Numbered from the stretch's first letter, positions 24,601-33,927 are shown. The stretch is 64,000 nucleotides of DNA from Anthopleura xanthogrammica (GCA_964019055.1 OZ025207.1:15527357-15591356); one strand, 5' to 3'. Numbers and translations: made by a program. The notes: generated by a model not told the origin, from the sequence alone.

Positions 24601-27091
24601 AGCAGAAGAGACCCTCTCGGTAAGTATTTGGCTCAAAAATCATTTCGACTAAATATTGCAAAAATTAAATTTTTCGACTACCCCGGGGTGGTCAAAAATG
24701 TGAATTTTGGAACTGGCTAAACTTTTGTCTCTTTTTCACAGAAATGAACAGCAAATCATTCAGATATTAGTCACTGAGCAGAAGAGACCCTCTCGGTAAG
24801 TATTTGGCTCAAAAATCATTTTGGCTAAAATAGTGCAAAAATTGAATTTTTCGATTACCCCGGGGTGGTCAAAAATGTGAATTTTGGAACTGGCTGAACT
24901 TTTGTCTCTTTTTCACAGAAATGAACAGCAAATCATTAAGATATTAGTCACTGAGGAGAAGAGACCCTCTCGGTAAGTATTTGGCTCAAAAATCATTTTG
25001 GCTAAAATAGTGCAAAAATGGAATTTTTCTATTACCCCGGGGTGGTCAAAAATGTGAATTTTGGAACTGGCTGAACTTTTGTCTCTTTTTCACAGAAATG
25101 AACAGCAAATCATTCAGATATTAGTCACTGAGGAGAAGAGACCCTCTCGGTAAGTATTTGGCTCAAAAATCATTTCGGCTAAAATAGTGCAAAAATTGAA
25201 TTTTTCGATTACCCCGGGGTGGTCAAAAATGTGAATTTTGGAACTGGCTGAACTTTTGTCTCTTTTTCACAGAAATGAACAGCAAATCATTCAGATATTA
25301 GTCACTGAGCAGAAGATACCCTCTCGGTAAGTATTTGGCTCAAAAATCATTTCGACTAAAATAGTGCAAAAATTGAATTTTTCGACTACCCCGGGTTAAT
25401 CAAAAATGTGAATTTTGGAACTGGCTGAACTTTTGTCTCTTTTTCACAGAAATGAACAGCAAATCATTCAGATATTAGTCACTGAGTAGAAGAGACCCTC
25501 TCGGTAAGTATTTGGCTCAAAAATCATTTCAGCTAAAATAGTGCAAAAATTGAATTTTTTCGACTACCCCGGGGTGGTCAAAAATGTGAATTTTGGAACT
25601 GGCTGAACTTTTGTCTCTTTTTCACAGAAATGAACAGCAAATCATTGAGATATTAGTCACTGAGGAGAAGAGACCCTCTCGGTAAGTATTTGGCTCAAAA
25701 ATCATTTTGGCTAAAATAGTGCAAAAATTGAATTTTTCGATTACCCCGGGTTGGTCAAAAATGTGAATTTTGGAACTGGCTGAACTTTTGTCTCTTTTTC
25801 ACAGAAATGAACAGCAAATCATTCAGATATTAGTCACTGAGGAGAAGAGACCCTCTCGGTAAGTATTTGGCTCGAAAATCATTTTGGCTAAAATAGTGCA
25901 AAAATTGAATTTTTCGATTACCCCGGGGTGGTCAAAAATGTGAATTTTGGAACTGGCTGAACTTTTATCTCTTTTTCGCAGAAATGAACAGCAAATCATT
26001 CAGATATTAGTCACTGAGCAGAAGAGACCCTCTCGGTAAGTATTTGGCTCAAAAATCATTTCGACTAAAATAGTGCAAAAATTGAATTTTTCGACTACCC
26101 TGGGGTGGTCAAAAATGTGAATTTTGGAACTGGCTGAACTTTTGTCTCTTTTTCACAGAAATGAACAGCAAATCATTCAGATATTAGTCACTGAGCAGAA
26201 GAGACCCTCGGTAAGTATTTGGCTCAAAAATCATTTTGGCTAAAATAGTGCAAAAATTGAATTTTTCGATTACCCCGGGGTTGTCAAAAATGTGAATTTT
26301 GGAACTGGCTGAACTTTTGTCTCTTTTTCACAGAAATGAACAGCAAATCATTCAGATATTAGTCACTGAGGAGAAGAGACCTTCTCGGTAAGTATTTGGC
26401 TCAAAAATCATTTTGGCTAAAATAGTGCAAAAATTGAATTTTTCGATTACCCCGGGGTTGTCAAAAATGTGAATTTTGGAACTGGCTGAACTTTTGTCTC
26501 TTTTTCACAGAAATGAACAGCAAATCATTCAGATATTAGTCACTGAGCAGAAGAGACTCTCGGTAAGTATTTGGCTCAAAAATCATTTCGACTAAAATAG
26601 TGCAAAAATTGAATTTTTCGACTACCCCGAGGTGGTCAAAAATGTGAATTTTGGAACTGGCTGAACTTTTGTCTCTTTTTCACAGAAATGAACAGCAAAT
26701 CATTCAGATATTAGTCACTGAGGAGAAGAGACCTTCTCGGTAAGTATTTGGCTCAAAAATCATTTTGGCTAAAATAGTGCAAAAATTGAATTTTTCGATT
26801 ACCCCGGGGTTTTCAAAAATGTGAATTTTGGAACTGGCTGAACTTTTGTCTCTTTTTCACAGAAATGAACAGCAAATCATTCAGATATTAGTCACTGAGC
26901 AGAAGAGACCCTCGGTAAGTATTTGGCTCAAAAATTATTTCGATTAAAATAGTGCAAAAATTGAATTTTTCGACTACCCCGAGGTGGTCAAAAATGTGAA
27001 TTTTGGAACTGGCTGAACTTTTGTCTCTTTTTCACAGAAATGAACAGCAAATCATTGAGATATTAGTCACTGAGGAGAAGAGACCCTCTCG
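15681..27091 (+). repeat. Array zone III: most diverged units, with exon lesions
   Basis: The zone starts with the rare GTGAAAATTTGG variant also seen at 8451, followed by the same string of variants, so these two sites share ancestry. Typical forms are CGACTACC, AAATATTGC and GAGGAG. Exon lesions include an in-frame TAG at 16,271 and further TAGs at 20,886, 22,656, 24,072 and 25,486. There are 2-bp deletions before the donor near 16,128, 17,538, 26,208, 26,558 and 26,913. The acceptor is lost near 19,253. Confidence 0.8.
19600..25700 (+). repeat. Higher-order repeats of 10, 8 and 8 units
   Basis: The marker CCGGGTTAAT occurs at 20,791, 22,561, 23,976 and 25,391. The spacings are 1,770 bp (10 units) and twice 1,415 bp (8 units minus 1 bp). 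Each marker is followed by the exon with GAGTAG (stop) and then by the CATTTCAGCTAAAAT intron. In the first three blocks that intron leads to an exon starting CAGAACTGAAC; in the fourth it leads to CAGAAATGAAC. This shows repeated copying of a multi-unit block. Confidence 0.85.
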
Positions 27092-27391
27092 GTAAGTATT
27101 TGGCTCAAAAATCATTTCGGCTAAAGTAGTGCAAAAATGGAATTATTCAATTACCCCGGGGTGTGGAAAAAACGCAATTTTGGAACAGGCTGAACTTTTG
27201 TCTCTTTTTTACAGAAATCAACAGCAAATCATTCAGATATTAGCCACTGGGCAGCAGAGACCCTCTCGGTAACTAGTTGGTTTAAAAATCCTTTTTGCCA
27301 AAATAGTGGAAAAATGGAATTTTTTAATTACCCCGGGGTGTGGAAAAATGTCAATTTTGGAAAAGGCTGGACTTTTGTCTCTTTTTCACAG
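27092..27391 (+). repeat. Degenerate 3' edge units of the array
   Basis: Two units with many substitutions: AATCAACAG instead of AATGAACAG, GCCACTGGG instead of GTCACTGAG, GGTGTGGAAAAA in the intron, and donor GTAACT at 27,269. The 54-nt exon between them is still open in the array frame and reads NQQQIIQILATGQQRPSR. Divergence towards the edge is the usual pattern for a tandem array homogenised in its interior. Confidence 0.8.
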
Positions 27392-27449
27392 AAATCAACA
27401 GCAAATCATTCAGATATTAGCCACTGGGCAGAAAGATAGTCTAAGATAG
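27392..27449 (+). other. Candidate terminal coding exon of the array transcript
   Basis: It begins after a consensus acceptor (CTCTTTTTCACAG ending at 27,391). In the array phase it reads NQQQIIQILATGQKDSLR and then TAG at 27,447-27,449. The donor that follows other exons is absent, so transcription would run on into 3' sequence. An AATAAA lies at 28,417-28,422. The open frame persisting through this diverged copy is weak support for coding. Confidence 0.35.
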
Positions 27450-27800
27450 TATTTATTTAGCACAGAAATCATTTTGGTGAAATTGGGCTGAAAATTGAAT
27501 TTTTCGATGATGATGGGGTGTGCATAAATCTCATTTTGGGATGTTCTTAAATCGGTCATTTTGTTCCCTGAAAACAACGGGAAACCTTTCAGAGGACCAA
27601 GAAATAGTCTGGCGGTAGGGGTTTTGCTATATGAAATTTTTGATCGAAACTATGGAAACATGGGATTTTCGAAAGATGCAGACATGGAGGGAAATTCCTT
27701 GTTTGGGTGTTGGGACTTCCTATTAACTGACCCTTTTGTCATTTTGTTATTTTTAAGGTCAGGTTAGCCACTACAGCACAGGCCGATTACAGTGGACATG
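27450..27800 (+). repeat. Decayed relics of array units
   Basis: Traces of the unit can be followed past the last clear exon. Examples are AAATCATTTTGGTGAAATTGGGC, TTGAATTTTTCGATGATGATGGGGTG, a diverged exon around 27,570-27,620 ending in GGCGGTAGG, and an acceptor-like CTTTTGTCATTTTGTTATTTTTAAG ending near 27,757. A 68-codon open frame at 27,561-27,767 is made of this decayed material and is not a gene. Confidence 0.5.
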
Positions 27801-29600
27801 ATAGAATATGTTGATTTGTGTGGATCCAGTTATGAAGAAACCTACGGAGAACATCGACGAAACCCCTTGAAGCACATATAAGAACCAATAAGCATTTACA
27901 CTAACATGTCATGTTGTAGACGATTATGGAAGCTGCCACTATAAGGTAATTGTATTAACAAAATGCGACCACCCCTCCCCTCCCTACTTCAAAAATGAAT
28001 ATAAGGGAATGTCTACCTTGTTATGTGTCATTATGGTACATGACACCTGACTAGGGGCATAGGCGGCGGAATAGTTTGAGAAGTGGGAGTGGCCTGATCA
28101 CTACATTCTCGGATCCACCGGAAAACGTTCCCCTTCCTTCTAGTAAACACTGCACTTGTAATGTTTGTCTAAAGACCCAAACTAGACCCTTCTTTGGTCA
28201 TTTTGTATCCACTTTTAGCTAGGTCCCGTTTGAAGGTAGGGTGACCCTTTCTGGTGACAAGACAAATCTATTGCTTTCCTTCCACAGGGAACCAAAATGA
28301 ATGTGTCCTTGGCAAAAACCCCTATCAGTAGGGACGCGGTACCTTTAGGCAAACAGGGCATTAAACATGCTGCCCTGGACGATGATTATATAAATACTGA
28401 TGAACCATGTAATCCTAATAAAAAGAATTAATTTTTTGTTGCTCTGTTAATTTCTGCAGATGGTTGACATGATGATTGGTAGTGTAAAGGACGAAAGAAG
28501 TCAAGAAAAGAGAAAAAAATCGTGAAGAGAGCAGGAGAAAGGACAGAGAAACGATAGGGGAAAAAGTGAAGAAAAACGAAAGGGAACAAAGAAACGATTA
28601 GTTTTTAAAATGAGAAAAAAGAACTGAATAATAGAGAATATAGGAAAAGGAAGAGGCAGAGTGAAAAGAGAAGAGAGGTTTAATTCTATATAAAAAATGA
28701 TTGTAAAAAATTCAAAATAAAGTGGGTTTTAATAAAAAAAAATTCCAAAAAAATACAAAATGTCAGTCGTCACTATATGTCTTACCCTTTATACCACGCC
28801 CACACCCAAGTGACTCTAGACCACTTTCAAAATAATTATCTTGAAGGCGAATCTTGAAGGATAAAACAAAAGAAATGCGAGACATTCCTTCGAGAAAAGC
28901 TGTGATTTCTTTTGTATTTCCCTGTTCTGCTCATTCTCAGGGTAATTGTGAAAGTGACCGTACAATGGTCCATCAACCCCATGACCCGCGTCACCAAGAA
29001 ACAAAGAAGCAATACTCAAGGGATTGACATAACAAAGAAAACTGATGGAAAACACTAATAATTAAATAAAGGCTTTTATTTGTAAAGTGCTAGATTCTTC
29101 GAAGCTTGCTTCTTTTTGTTTCATGAAAAAGAATGCTGATTCTATAAAAGAAAGAAATGATGCTCGAGGGAACGATGTGACTAAAACTCGGAGCACCGTC
29201 AAAAGATTACACTCAAAAACCAAAAAATATCTTTAAAGTGCTAAATTCTTTGGGACTCGCGCCCCTTCTAATTTATATTTTCTTCATGATGTAAATAAAA
29301 CTTGCACGGGTTTCGACCGTATTCACCCGAAAATGACGTCAGGTATTGTTACTTTGGGCGCTGTTCATTTTAGTCACGTGTTATTCCCTCGGGTAGTTGT
29401 TTTATTCTACGCTTGAAAACACTTATTCAAACTAAAATAAAGGGAAAAACAATTATGCGCATAATTTACTAGTATCAAACAGACGGAACGCGTACTGTTT
29501 TGCTCTAAGAAGTTACGTCAAAACGGCCGCGCAAAGTGTCGAAAGAACAAGAGTTATAGTGATGGCACTTGATCCGTGAAATAGAAATTAGTCTAATACA
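27801..29600. other. Gene-poor stretch with polyadenylation-like and CRE/E-box motifs
   Basis: AATAAA occurs at 28,417 and near 28,717. A good acceptor-like TCTGTTAATTTCTGCAG ends near 28,460. A purine-rich stretch covers about 28,480-28,670. Two diverged direct repeats around AAAGTGCTA(G/A)ATTCTT lie near 29,080 and 29,235. I see no supported protein gene. Confidence 0.4.
29334..29380. promoter_or_regulatory. CRE palindrome and E-box
   Basis: TGACGTCA (full CRE) lies at 29,334-29,341 and CACGTG at 29,375-29,380. A further TTACGTCA-like site lies near 29,512 in a locally CpG-containing stretch. This could be a promoter or enhancer; no transcript start can be assigned. Confidence 0.3.
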
Positions 29601-29603
29601 AAT

Positions 29604-29816
29604 AAGGCCCGTTTACTGGTGATTTTTGCTGCGATTTGAGATGCGATTTCTGCGGTGATTTTGGTGATGAGAATGGTAACGGATGAACTTGTAAAGTTTT
29701 ATTCCGGACACCAAGATTACCTGGATAAATGTCTCTAGAAGCATAAGACAAATTTGATTGTTTTCAAATATCGCCGCAAAACTCGCATCAAAAATCGACA
29801 GTGTAAACGGGCCTTT
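29604..29816. mobile_element. MITE-like element, about 213 bp
   Basis: The ends are AAGGCCCGTTTAC... and ...GTAAACGGGCCTTT. The roughly 45-bp arms are inverted repeats of each other (GATTTTTG(C/A)TGCGA...TGCGG inside both). There is no coding capacity: a 90-codon minus frame crosses it and is a shadow. Ends of the GGCCCGTTTAC type are common in non-autonomous hAT-like elements, so that is a tentative class. Target-site duplications are not clear. Confidence 0.7.
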
Positions 29817-30252
29817 AGTAGTCTCTGATTCCATTGTTTTGTTTCGACTATCAGACATTGAGTCATTCATTAGATTTTGTTTCAAGGGTTAAGTGCCATC
29901 AATAATAAAGTTAATAGTTTAAAGTGTAATAAAAAAATGTTGGCGCTGCATGCGTCTTGAAATCTTTGTTTGTTGATTGTTGTCTCTGGGTGTAGTTTAT
30001 TCTTGGTCAGGTGTCTCGATATCAAAAGGGTATTTTCAGCTGTTGTTATATTTTTCTCGTTTTCTTTTTTTATGGGTGTCGAGCAATACAGGGGAAAAGA
30101 AAAGACATCAGACAATAAAAGTTCAACGTTCTTTTATTATAAACTGCTTTATTGAATAAATATCAAATACAATGAAATAAACTCAATCCCCCCAAATTAT
30201 TATTTTTTTGCCAAAATGTGAAAAATCGAGCTAAAAAATTCAAAAATTGGAG

Positions 30253-30274
30253 GTCACGTGACATATCACGTGAC
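30253..30274. promoter_or_regulatory. Two adjacent CLEAR-type E-boxes
   Basis: GTCACGTGAC (30,253-30,262) is followed two bases later by ATCACGTGAC. GTCACGTGAC is the palindromic E-box bound by MiT/TFE and USF-type bHLH-zip factors in animals. It lies about 0.35 kb upstream of the candidate first exon of a spliced plus-strand transcript. Confidence 0.45.
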
Positions 30275-31009
30275 TAATTAACATAATAAAGTTTTTCGCC
30301 CTAAAATGGGCATTTTTACGGGGTTTTACCCACCGTGGGATGCTAAAATATATTTTCCTACTCATTTTCAACGTTTTAGGCCAAAAACATTGCTTAAAAA
30401 CCGCTAAATTTTCGATATTTTCTCTCCAAAAAGTCCAGTTTTCCGCGGGTTGCCTGTGTAAAATGCTAGTATCCAGTCCCTGTGTATGTCACCTGCTCAT
30501 TTACTGCACGCTGCAGTTGGTGATGGAAGTTTGTTCAACTTGACGGGTTTTTGGCTGAAATTGTACAAGAACAAAGATGGTTATTAGCTCGTGCTCGACT
30601 TAACAGTGAGATAAGTACACAAGAACTATGAAAGGTAAGAATTATTGCGTTTTTCTGCCTTTTTCCTCAGTTTTCTGTATTTTTGCGCAGTTTAAAAATT
30701 TCGAATGTTCGTTTCACTGGCTTCGTCCGCCATAACACGTGTTAACTTTGAACCCTGAAAATGTTACTTTTTCTGGAAAGAACCAATTAAATTTGTCATA
30801 AGTAAACCATTTTAGGAAGTTTTGAACCAGTTTCTCTGCTTGACATACGGTTATTTTCTTTTTTTATATATTTTGAAATTTGGTTTTCTAAGTGATACGA
30901 AACTTGACATGAAATGTGACATGAAACTTACAAACTTCCTCTCCCTCATTAAAACCATCAAAATCCTAAATATTGATGTCCTATTAACTTATCTCTTTTC
31001 GTATTGCAG

Positions 31010-31643
31010 TTATAACTCTCCATAAACCTGTCCAGTGAGCCTGTAACAAGATGGCTGTTGATACCTGACATCTGAGCCTGATAGCCATACTGTATCTTGA
31101 CTCTATTAACCAATATATGCACACCAAACTGCAAGTCAATCATGGAATAGTTCAGTATCAATCTTGTAATGACGGATTTACTGCACTGAAACAAGAAAAA
31201 AGACTGATAACAATATGGACTCACCTTGTTGCTGTATGAGTATTGACCTGATTATCAAGATGATAATTGATGTGGTATCCTGGTGATGACCCTGTGACCC
31301 TCATAACAATATGGACTCACCTTGTTGCTGTATGAGTATTGACCTGATTATCAAGATGATAAGTGATGTGGTAACCTGGTGATGACCCTGTGACCTTCAT
31401 AACAATATGGACTCACCTTGTTGCTGTATGAGTATTGACCTGATTATCAAGATGATAATTGATGTGGTAACCTGGTGATGACCCTGTGACCTTCATTACA
31501 ATATGGACTCACCTTGTTGCTGTATGGCTATTGACCTGATTATCAAGGTGGTTAATTCATCATGGTAACCCTGTGGTAGGGGAAGATAATCCAACATGTT
31601 TCCTTTACCATGTTCCAAGGAGCAGCTTATTACTGATCATCAG
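31010..31643 (+). other. Exon-like segment containing the 96-bp repeats
   Basis: It is bounded by a strong acceptor (ACTTATCTCTTTTCGTATTGCAG) and donor (CAGGTATGTA). About two thirds of its length is four tandem 96-bp repeats. No long open frame is present. The same repeats carry CAACAAG|GTGAGT on the minus strand in every copy, so the true sense strand is uncertain. Confidence 0.35.
31202..31585. repeat. Tandem repeat, 4 x 96 bp
   Basis: The motif CAATATGGACTCACCTTG recurs at 31,211, 31,307, 31,403 and 31,499, exactly 96 bp apart. The copies are nearly identical (TGAGTATTGACC, GATGATAATTGATG, CCTGGTGATGACCC), with the fourth more diverged at its end. Confidence 0.9.
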
Positions 31644-31687
31644 GTATGTAGTCTACTCTTGAAAACATTCATACATAACTGTTATTT

Positions 31688-32040
31688 GGGGTGCTTTCCA
31701 TTCAATAAAAATTCCGGGTCTAATTTTCAAACTTTTCTTTGGACGTATGGAATTTTTGGTTTAAAATTCAATGGAAGTGGAAAAAACTTTTAGAACTTCT
31801 GCAATTTTTTCACAGGCTGCCTGTGGAAAAAAAATCACATGATTTAACTGGTTCTTGAACTGTTTCATACGACCAAAGAAAATTTGGAAAGTTTGACCCA
31901 CAACTTTTTATTGAATGCCAAGTGCCCAGGAATACCTCAAGACATATTCCTAAATTTCCGATTTTTTCCCCGGTTTTTTCTTGTTCCATTTAATTTCAAA
32001 CTGAAAATTCCAGAATTTTTCATCAAATGGAAAGTGCCCA
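31688..32040. mobile_element. Nested MITE-like inverted repeats (GGGTGCTTTCCATT family)
   Basis: The left end GGGGTGCTTTCCATTCAATA at 31,688 is matched in reverse complement by TATTGAATGCCAAGTGCCC (ending at 31,928) and again by ATCAAATGGAAAGTGCCCA (ending at 32,040). TTTCTTTGGACGTATGG near 31,735-31,752 pairs with CATACGACCAAAGAAA near 31,866-31,881. Two related short elements, or one element plus a terminal fragment, appear to lie together. The open frames crossing this region are shadows. Confidence 0.55.
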
Positions 32041-32139
32041 TAATGTTTTTGAATGGTATACCATGGGATGCACCACTTGTCCCAGGCAAGCATATTAATG
32101 CATATTTATAAACCCCTTTCATGTTACATCAAAGCAGCC

Positions 32140-32214
32140 CAATTTGGAGAACAAAACAAAAGAATTTCGATCTCCAGAGAATTATTGGAGCCTATTGTTT
32201 TGACCTCCAAATTG
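32140..32214. repeat. Inverted repeat, about 22-bp arms
   Basis: CAATTTGGAGAACAAAACAA pairs with TTGTTTTGACCTCCAAATTG across a loop of about 30 bp. It could be the core of a small foldback element or an RNA hairpin. Confidence 0.6.
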
Positions 32215-32673
32215 AGCTAAACTCCGACGTGCTGAAAAGGGTCTATGAGTGGCAAGTGTGATATTCCATATTTTGCCACAATGAAGCATTGTATAACTTT
32301 TTTATCCAACAACATTGAAAATACACCTAGGTTGCAATGCCAGATGGGAAGAAACAGTGCAATAGTGTTAAACATACTCCTGCATTCCGATTGGCTGTAT
32401 TTTCAATAGTGTGGGACATATACATACCAGTATATATGCACTGTAGAACATAAATGGCAAATTAATATTTAATATAATAGATCTATATGTGCATAGTATT
32501 AAAGTATTATTTTCATCATTGTAAAAACAATTTTGGTAGGAATAAAGTACATTGTATTGTCTTGTCTTGTCCTGTCTGGCGTTGCATCCTTAATGTGTCG
32601 CACCAGAATTCTTAAAATCATCTCTGAATGATTCAGGTTTCTAACCAAATCTTTTCCCCCATTTTTTCAACAG

Positions 32674-32754
32674 CTTGACAAGTGTTCCAGTCACTCATCA
32701 TAAGATTGTGATATACAACTATCAAGCTCTGGTCAGAAGATATATGACAGACAA
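32674..32754 (+). other. Repeated exon, copy 1
   Basis: The acceptor TTTTTTCAACAG precedes CTTGACAAGTGTTCCAG..., and the segment ends ATGACAGACAA|GTAAGT. It is homologous to 33,276-33,352 and 33,700-33,781, including upstream intron sequence (CAGGTTTCTAACCAAATCTTTT). It is 81 nt long and not open in a frame shared with its relatives. Confidence 0.5.
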
Positions 32755-33275
32755 GTAAGTTCAGCTATTCTAAATGTCATAGAATACAAAAATGTATCCA
32801 TTCCAAATCAGTTTTTCTAATATATTTATTAATAGATGAAGAAAGCAAGACTTGAAAACAAAATTTGTAAAAAACTCTTAGAATAAAACACTGCATACTT
32901 TTGAGAAAATTAAGAATTTAAACTAATTTGTGCATAAGTTGACCCTCCGAGGGAGCCAAAAAATACCCCAACTTTGAAAGTGTTGCATTCCTTTGCCAAA
33001 ATGTTTCCAGACTTAAGAGCTCAAAAATTAGTTTTATCTGTATCTTGACATTATAAAGATGGAATTTCACTGTCTTTAAATAAATTTATAATGGCATATT
33101 GGCCAGAGAGTTACAAGGATATTTTTAGAAAAATTTCACCATAGGATAAGATGTTGATATTTGTATTTTGATAATCGGAGCAGCAAGCTAGTGCCAGTAA
33201 CAACCTTAGTTTTTATCTCTAAAGTCATTTGAAAGAATCAGGTTCCTAAACATGTCTTTTTGACTTTTTCAACAG

Positions 33276-33352
33276 CTTTTCAGCCTTTCAAGCATCATAT
33301 ATTCATAGTGATGATGGAGTCAATCTCTGACCAGTCCATAGATGACAGACAA
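33276..33352 (+). other. Repeated exon, copy 2
   Basis: The acceptor is CTTTTTCAACAG. The body is CTTTTCAGCCTTTCAAGC...GATGATGGAGTCAATCTC..., and it ends ATGACAGACAA|GTAAGT. It is 77 nt long. The upstream intron shares CAGGTTCCTAAACATGTCTTTTT with the other copies. Confidence 0.5.
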
Positions 33353-33699
33353 GTAAGTTTACTTATTATTTAAGTCATATAAGACAAAATTGCTAATTTG
33401 AACTCCTTGCTATCTATGCAATATACAATGATACAATCTATACAATGATTTTCAGCAAATTTGTTAAAAAGGTCATCTTTTCTTATTTTCGTTGAATATA
33501 CATTTGTCTAACCAATCTCACCTTAGTAAATATATTCAACATTTGGCTGAAAAAAATTACTCTGAGCAATTTTGGACTTAAAGCACTTATTATAAGTGCT
33601 TATCATGATGAAACACTTATAGCAACACATTTGTAATCAGTTTTTTTTTGTAGTAAAGTACTCAGGTTCCTAAACAATTTTTTTCACTTTATTCAACAG

Positions 33700-33781
33700 C
33701 TTGTCAGTCTTTCCAGCCAAGCATAATGTCGTCATGGTGATGACGCAGTCAATCTTGGGCCAGCAGATACATGACAGACAA
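33700..33781 (+). other. Repeated exon, copy 3
   Basis: The acceptor is TTTATTCAACAG. The body is CTTGTCAGTCTTTCCAGCC...GATGACGCAGTCAATCTT..., and it ends ATGACAGACAA|GTAAGT. It is 82 nt long. Copies 2 and 3 are closest to each other. The last-exon candidate at 37,923 also contains TCAGATGACGTAGC and CCAGTCAATC, so it may be a fourth, more distant relative. Confidence 0.5.
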
Positions 33782-33927
33782 GTAAGTTAGGCAATCCAGA
33801 TAAATCATGTTAGTAAGTTAAGCATATGCCCGCCAATACTACAGTTCTACAAACTAGAATCGTTTAATTTTGGTAAAACCTGATGGAATATATATTGCCT
33901 GGTGACAATTGGTATCTTGTGTTTGAT

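Larger units (their letters stand above)
1997..27391 (+). repeat. 177-bp tandem array of intron-exon units, about 143 periods
   Basis: The unit is 177 bp: donors fall at 1997, 2174, 2351 and so on, to the last good one at 27,092 and a weaker one at 27,269. After allowing for about 40 bp of net small deletions this gives about 143 periods. Each unit has a 123-bp intron-like part: donor GTAAGTATTTGG, palindrome CCCCGGGG, branch-like CTGAAC and acceptor CTCTTTTTCACAG. It also has a 54-nt exon-like part starting AAATGAACAGC and ending GACCCTCTCG. The exon is open in only one of six frames and gives NEQQIIQILVTEQKRPSR per unit, with codons split CG|A at each junction (phase 2). Retaining an intron gives an immediate in-frame TAA. 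I recognise neither the DNA nor the peptide family. The unit is also nucleosome-sized, so a plain satellite origin remains possible. Confidence 0.97.

Noticed and set aside
1997..27391. CRISPR array
   Set aside because: The whole 177-bp unit is repeated. There are no short repeats separated by unique spacers, no cas genes, and the context is eukaryotic.
1997..27391. Ribosomal, histone or snRNA gene tandem array
   Set aside because: The unit is too short, and no rRNA, histone or snRNA motif is visible.
1997..27391. Definite neuropeptide precursor
   Set aside because: A KR recurs in nearly every repeat. However, there is no in-frame signal peptide or start, no amidation glycine before KR, and several exons carry stops. 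I keep it only as one hypothesis.
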